Assembly: GCA_002372175.1 (NCBI GenBank)
Contig: DFIS01000035.1
Span: 10,952 to 74,951, forward strand
Reading direction: 5' to 3'
From: Solobacterium sp. UBA3691
GTDB lineage: Bacteria; Bacillota_I; Bacilli_A; Erysipelotrichales; Erysipelotrichaceae
DNA length: 64,000 bases
In this document: piece after piece, positions 60,153-64,000 of the stretch
Layout: every line of letters starts with the position of its first letter
Numbering within the stretch: the first letter of the stretch is position 1
Notes under the pieces: model-generated
Seen by the model: only the letters and a program-made list of their open reading frames with translations
Told to the model about the DNA's origin: nothing
Databases searched by the model: none
Translations under genes and position numbers: made by a program

Positions 60153-61358
60153 TTAGTCCAGATATTCAAGATTCTTTCCGGTTGCCGGATCAAACATGTG
60201 AACGGCATTCGGAGCGAATGTGAACTTGACCGTAGAACCGATATCGAGAGAGTTATCGGCCAGATCCAGTGTAGGTACGATCACGATGCAGTCTCTGCCG
60301 AGAGTGTTCATGTGCAGATGCACGGAGGAACCCATCATTTCGGAGACTTCTACTTCACCGGTGATCGTTCCGCCTTCGACTTCACCAAGGGTGATGTGCT
60401 CAGGGCGGACACCGATCTGGATATCCTGTTCACCGATATTGTGAGCCTTGAGACGTTCCTGCTTGTCTTCGGATACAACGATCGTTGCATTGCCTACCTG
60501 TACAGCATACTTGCCGTCTTTCTTGACCAGCTTGCCGTCAAACATGTTCATCTGAGGCATGCCGATGAAGCCGGCTACGAAGGTGTTTACAGGCTTGTTG
60601 AAGACTTCCTGAGGTGTACCGATCTGCTGAACTTCACCGTCTTTCATGATGACGATACGGTCACCTAAGGTCATGGCTTCCGTCTGGTCATGTGTGACGT
60701 AGATGAAGGTCGTGTTGATACGGTGTCTGAGCTTGATGATCTCAGCACGCATCTGGTTTCTCAACTTGGCGTCGAGGTTGGACAGAGGTTCGTCCATCAG
60801 CAGTACCTTCGGCTCACGGACGATAGCACGTCCGATTGCTACACGCTGTCTCTGACCGCCGGAGAGTGCCTTCGGCTTACGTTCGAGATACTGTGTGATG
60901 CCGAGGATCTCGGCAGCTTCATTAACGCGGCGGTCGATCTCAGCCTTCGGGACTTTTCTGAGCTTCAGAGGGAACTCGAGGTTCTGTCTGACTGTCATGT
61001 GCGGATACAGAGCATAGTTCTGGAATACCATCGCGATGTCTCTGTCTTTCGGCGCTACATCATTGACCAGTCTGTCATCGATGCGGAGCTCACCTCTGGT
61101 GATCTCTTCAAGACCTGCGACCATTCTCAGGGTCGTGGACTTACCGCAGCCGGAAGGTCCTACCAGGACGATAAATTCCTTGTCTGCGATCTCCAGGTTG
61201 AAGTCATCAACAGCGACGACACCTTCATCGGTGACCTTCAGTTTGTAGGTCTTTTCCTCTGCAGGCTCTTCATCCTTCTTCGTCTTTTTCTTCTTCTTTG
61301 CCTCGTTTTCGGTGTTTGGATAGATCTTCTGGATGCCTTTCAGTGATACTTTTGCCAT
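60153..61358 (-). CDS. Carbohydrate ABC transporter ATPase, UgpC/MsmK type, with lysine-rich insertion
   Basis: A 401-residue ABC ATPase that powers sugar importers, often shared by several of them. Walker A 'GPSGCGKST' (about 72-80), Q-loop 'VFQNYALYPHMT', signature 'LSGGQRQR', Walker B 'VLLMDEPLSNLDA', then the C-terminal OB/regulatory domain ('GVRPEHITLGE'). Between the first two strands there is an insertion of about 30 residues containing five consecutive lysines and acidic residues (about 17-40), absent from usual MsmK. ATG 61358 gives the standard 'MAKVSLKGI' start with AAGGGG upstream. No permease genes are adjacent. Confidence 0.9.
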   Translation of the reverse strand: MAKVSLKGIQKIYPNTENEAKKKKKTKKDEEPAEEKTYKLKVTDEGVVAVDDFNLEIADKEFIVLVGPSGCGKSTTLRMVAGLEEITRGELRIDDRLVNDVAPKDRDIAMVFQNYALYPHMTVRQNLEFPLKLRKVPKAEIDRRVNEAAEILGITQYLERKPKALSGGQRQRVAIGRAIVREPKVLLMDEPLSNLDAKLRNQMRAEIIKLRHRINTTFIYVTHDQTEAMTLGDRIVIMKDGEVQQIGTPQEVFNKPVNTFVAGFIGMPQMNMFDGKLVKKDGKYAVQVGNATIVVSEDKQERLKAHNIGEQDIQIGVRPEHITLGEVEGGTITGEVEVSEMMGSSVHLHMNTLGRDCIVIVPTLDLADNSLDIGSTVKFTFAPNAVHMFDPATGKNLEYLD

Positions 61359-61440
61359 AAAATGTTTTGCCCCTTTCCTATAACTGAAAGAATTATGAAG
61401 CCGTGACCGGATAATATCGAACAGGTCCCGACTTACTGGC

Positions 61441-61489
61441 ACGGTCTTTCACCGTTACAGCCTTTCTGAGTTTCCCGTATACGCGGGAA
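61441..61489 (-). other. Two hairpins in the gap upstream of the UgpC gene
   Basis: ACGGT/ACCGT (61441-61455) and TTCCCG/CGGGAA (61472-61489) lie in the 136-base gap between the 61495 gene and UgpC on the - strand. Neither is followed by a clear T-run; they may moderate read-through. Nothing else is visible in the gap. Confidence 0.35.
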
Positions 61490-61494
61490 TACAG

Positions 61495-62211
61495 TTATTG
61501 CTCTGCATCTAACAGATACAGAATGTAGTTCAGGCATTCCTCCTGCCTGGGGGAGTTGGCGATAATCGCTATATACAGGTTTTCCGTGATACCGGCATTG
61601 CGGAAGATCGGGAAACCGGAAGCGTCGACGGCGTTGGCAGCTGTCTCTGTGACAGAGGAGTATGTTTCGGATTCGCCGAGACTGTATTCCACGGCATTGT
61701 CTTCAACGATCACCTGGTTGGAGACCAGATACGGCTGCAGTTCTACGTATGCGCTGAGATCCAGCAGGAAGCCGCTCTCGGACATCTGCCGGTATGCCTC
61801 GCCGTTCATCACAACGAGATCCATCTGCTTCGCGCTGATCGCACCCAGGACCTTGATCTTGGAGGCATAGGCGTACTGGTGGTTTTCACCCGACGGTTCA
61901 TCCGAGATATACAGATCTCTGTATACAAGAACGGTATATTTCTTCGGTGCTCTCTGTGTGAAGGTGATATAGCCGTCGGTCAGCTTGTGATCAAGCATTT
62001 CCCCGAAGGAGACATTTTCCCACCCGGCATAGAGAACAGGCTGTTTTTTTACAGCGTTGCCTACCAGTGTCGTGATCAGCACGATCAGTGCCACGGCAGC
62101 GGTAAACAGCGGGAGTTTGTAATATGTGCAGATATAGCTGACCTTTTCGCCGAAGGTCATCTTACGGAAGGCTTCCCGTACTTCTCTGCGTTCTTTTGCG
62201 GACCCTCTCAT
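61495..62211 (-). CDS. YesL-associated single-pass membrane protein (unrecognised function)
   Basis: A 238-residue protein. A basic cytoplasmic N-terminus, one TM helix (about 34-53 'PLFTAAVALIVLITTLVGNA'), then an extracytoplasmic domain resembling part of a solute-binding fold ('SAKQMDLVVMNGEAYRQMSE', 'GFLLDLSAYVELQPYL'). It overlaps the YesL gene by 4 bases. YesL/this-protein pairs occur next to sugar ABC systems in Bacillota; an accessory or assembly role is inferred. Confidence 0.65.
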   Translation of the reverse strand: MRGSAKERREVREAFRKMTFGEKVSYICTYYKLPLFTAAVALIVLITTLVGNAVKKQPVLYAGWENVSFGEMLDHKLTDGYITFTQRAPKKYTVLVYRDLYISDEPSGENHQYAYASKIKVLGAISAKQMDLVVMNGEAYRQMSESGFLLDLSAYVELQPYLVSNQVIVEDNAVEYSLGESETYSSVTETAANAVDASGFPIFRNAGITENLYIAIIANSPRQEECLNYILYLLDAEQ

Positions 62212-62840
62212 TCTGCTTCCTCATAGTTCAGCGTCCGGAAGACACTGATCAGCAGATAGGACGACAGCAGTGCGCACAGTCCTTCGCCGAAGATGATCAG
62301 CGGGGTGAAGATCACGACGACGGCATAGAACATCGCAAAGTGGATGGCGAATACCAGGATCGTACAGAAGAGATACCGCAGACCGATCAGCAGTGAGTTG
62401 ATCAGCATCGCTCTGTCTGTATTTGCGTACCGCGCGATCAGCGGGTAGACATAGATCAGTACGATCGTATAGACGACAGCGGCAGCGATCAGCAGGGCAA
62501 GATTCAGCGTCCACATGATGGCAGGAATACCGGTGGAGGATGCCCGCAGATGCCATGTGATATAGCCGCCTGCCGCCAGCAGGATGCCGATCACGAGCAT
62601 CAGCAGCCAGATCCTTGTGGCCTGTTTGAAGTTTGCACGGAATGCCCTGAAGAACTCCTTGGTCAGTGTCTCTTCTTTCCCGTCGGCGATCTTCAGCGTG
62701 ACTGTATACAGGGCTGCTGTAGAAGCACCGGCTGTAAATACCGGCAGGCTGCAGATAAACCACAGCATATTCAGCCAGCAGCTCCAGGTCAGTTTCAGAA
62801 ATACCTGACTGAAGCGGCTTTCGTAGGAAAAGAAGTTCAT
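62208..62840 (-). CDS. YesL family protein (DUF624)
   Basis: A 210-residue membrane protein with about five hydrophobic segments. The start 'MNFFSYESRFSQVFLKLTWS' with 'LNMLWFICSLPVFTAGASTA' is the DUF624 hallmark. Family members accompany carbohydrate ABC transporters and LacI/AraC regulators; biochemical role unknown. Lies 13 bases behind the LacI-type gene. Confidence 0.88.
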   Translation of the reverse strand: MNFFSYESRFSQVFLKLTWSCWLNMLWFICSLPVFTAGASTAALYTVTLKIADGKEETLTKEFFRAFRANFKQATRIWLLMLVIGILLAAGGYITWHLRASSTGIPAIMWTLNLALLIAAAVVYTIVLIYVYPLIARYANTDRAMLINSLLIGLRYLFCTILVFAIHFAMFYAVVVIFTPLIIFGEGLCALLSSYLLISVFRTLNYEEAE

Positions 62841-62853
62841 AATGCCTCCGATC

Positions 62854-63903
62854 TCAGAATTCTGTAGAATCTCTCAGAACAAGATCTGTTTCACAATAGA
62901 TGACGCGGTAGTCCATGTTCGGTTCATTGATCCTGGACATCAGCAGGTGAAGGGCTGAATAGGACATGACCTGTGAGTGGATATGCACACTGGACAGCGG
63001 CGGATAGAAGATACGGGATTCGTGCGTATCATCAAAGCCGAGGAAGCGTACTTTCTGCAGCAGCTTTCGGTCTTTCTGGGCCAGCAGCTGCATCGCATCG
63101 ATGGCACTGAAGTCATTGGTGCAGATAAAGGCATCGGGATACTCCTCAAGAGCATCGAGTTTATCCGCCAGGGAATCGATGTCGTTGTCTGTGGTCTTCA
63201 GCACGAAGCGTTCTTCCACCGGGATATTCCTCATCAGCATGGCCATGCGGAAGGCACTGTAGCGTTCATAGAAGGACTGGCAGTGACCGTAATCTCCGAT
63301 GAAGCCGATCTTTGTAAGTCTTTTGTCCAGAAGTGAATTGACAAAGGAAGTGATCTCTGTCGTGTTGTTCATCATCAGGATATCAGCGGCCAGCTTCTTT
63401 CCTGTACGGTGTACCGGGGCATCGACAAACAATACCGGCAGGCCAACCGAGCAGATCAGCTCACTGTAGTTCCAGTCGAATACTTCGAGGCAGATGATGC
63501 CCTTGACCCGTTCCCTGATGAAAGTGTGGGGAAGGGTTCCTGTACGCAGGTTTTCGGAGCTGATCCTGTGTGTTGACAGGGAATAGCCCATCTCTGCGAT
63601 CTCCTGATGAAATCTGTCAAGGAACATGGAGGCAAAGTGACTGTTTGCCAGATATCCTGTTGTCAGCATGGCGATCTCACCGGCATATTCAGGTGCGCGG
63701 TGCTCGGATGCCTGCTTTTCGATGTTGGTCATTGCGGCAACGTACGAGAACTGCTTGTATCCCATCTCGACGGCTTTCTGAAGAATTCTGTTACGCGTGC
63801 TGTCAGCGATTCCTTCGGCATTGTTAATGGCCTTGGAAACGGTGTTTCGCGATATACCGAGTTCATCCGCAATATCCTGGATTGTGACTTTTCTGTTGTT
63901 CAT
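62854..63903 (-). CDS. LacI-family transcriptional repressor
   Basis: A 349-residue regulator. The N-terminal HTH and hinge are textbook ('VTIQDIADELGISRNTVSKA', then 'NRILQKAVEMGY'). The periplasmic-binding-protein-like sensor domain follows (about 65-345; 'DAFICTNDFSAIDAMQLL', 'RFLGFDDTHESRIFYPPLSS'). ATG 63903 has GGAG 8 bases upstream; an in-frame TTG at 63909 is less likely. It heads the YesL-UgpC run and probably controls it and itself through the inverted repeats at 63923-63978. Confidence 0.92.
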   Translation of the reverse strand: MNNRKVTIQDIADELGISRNTVSKAINNAEGIADSTRNRILQKAVEMGYKQFSYVAAMTNIEKQASEHRAPEYAGEIAMLTTGYLANSHFASMFLDRFHQEIAEMGYSLSTHRISSENLRTGTLPHTFIRERVKGIICLEVFDWNYSELICSVGLPVLFVDAPVHRTGKKLAADILMMNNTTEITSFVNSLLDKRLTKIGFIGDYGHCQSFYERYSAFRMAMLMRNIPVEERFVLKTTDNDIDSLADKLDALEEYPDAFICTNDFSAIDAMQLLAQKDRKLLQKVRFLGFDDTHESRIFYPPLSSVHIHSQVMSYSALHLLMSRINEPNMDYRVIYCETDLVLRDSTEF

Positions 63904-63922
63904 CTGCAATACTCCGTTTCAG

Positions 63923-63978
63923 TTTGTTATTTGCGTAATAATACCAACAATATATCATTGCTGTTTGCAAATAACAAA
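63923..63978 (-). promoter_or_regulatory. Pair of inverted 12-bp repeats in the LacI-type gene promoter
   Basis: TTTGTTATTTGC (63923-63934) and GCAAATAACAAA (63967-63978) are exact reverse complements separated by 32 bases, about four helical turns centre to centre. They flank the likely promoter of the repressor gene and could be operator halves for looping or autoregulation. The sequence differs from the G+C-centred LacI consensus. Confidence 0.5.
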
Positions 63979-64000
63979 TTCAGCAAAAGGTTCAAGATGA

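Overview
The window looks like a chromosomal segment of a gut- or rumen-type Bacillota (Firmicutes) with a roughly balanced base composition. The reasons are strong AGGAGG-type ribosome sites, a CcpA-like operator, a YesL (DUF624)/UgpC sugar-ABC accessory set, a family II CBS pyrophosphatase, a sigma-54 factor with a PrpR-type activator, ferredoxin-dependent 2-oxoacid oxidoreductase (strict or near-strict anaerobe) and a lipoprotein with a Gram-positive style lipobox. An Erysipelotrichia or Clostridia member is my guess. No rRNA, tRNA, CRISPR array, integrase or transposase with terminal repeats was seen.

Layout. (1) 1-13153: end of an Rpn-family nuclease gene, a divergent AraC regulator, then a plant-glycan/glycoside operon on the + strand: a GPH sugar transporter interrupted by an in-frame TAG, GH2, a xylose-isomerase-like TIM barrel, GH78 alpha-L-rhamnosidase, GH43 with discoidin domain, and GH1. 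An Rpn nuclease and a small PH-like membrane protein follow. (2) 13410-33067: an A+T-rich defence island, all on the + strand. It holds a six-gene Z1 helicase / GHKL ATPase / two unknowns / C5 methyltransferase / DUF4420 PD-(D/E)XK system. Next is an EcoRII-type restriction-modification-Vsr unit whose methyltransferase carries an N-terminal ribbon-helix-helix domain, then a McrB-DUF2357/DUF524 type IV pair, an EVE-like/PD-(D/E)XK protein, and a two-gene cassette with a membrane coiled-coil protein. (3) 33135-41786: housekeeping and damage genes: an Ada-zinc-domain lipoprotein, NUDIX, a frameshifted ATC-hydrolase homologue, Mn-dependent pyrophosphatase, an Rpn C-terminal remnant, tag, rpoN, and a PrpR-like sigma-54 activator. 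(4) 41854-57292: two sigma-54 promoters driving a D-2-hydroxyacid dehydrogenase/AEC transporter pair and a 17-gene catabolic run. The run contains two RraA-type aldolases, a CitMHS transporter, three tandem VOC proteins, two GalB-like PIG-L proteins, an NHL propeller, aconitase-family large and small subunits, KorDABC and SucCD. (5) 57331-59409: a manganese (yybP-ykoY-like) riboswitch with terminator in front of an ion transporter and a DUF1275 protein. (6) 59427-63903: - strand genes for a membrane protein, a UgpC/MsmK ATPase, a YesL set and a LacI regulator.

How it fits together. Region 1 would take up and dismantle rhamnose/arabinose/galactose/glucose-bearing plant glycosides in the cytoplasm. 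Region 2 layers restriction of unmodified DNA (two C5 methyltransferase systems) with restriction of modified DNA (McrBC-like and EVE-like nucleases). In region 4, I infer uptake of a polycarboxylate by CitMHS, dehydration/hydration by the aconitase-like and GalB-like enzymes, aldol cleavage by RraA-type enzymes, oxidation of a 2-oxoacid by Kor, and ATP formation by SucCD. The adjacent PrpR-like activator and RpoN would switch this on, with reduction to a D-2-hydroxyacid and export by AEC as an electron sink. The exact substrate cannot be read from sequence alone.
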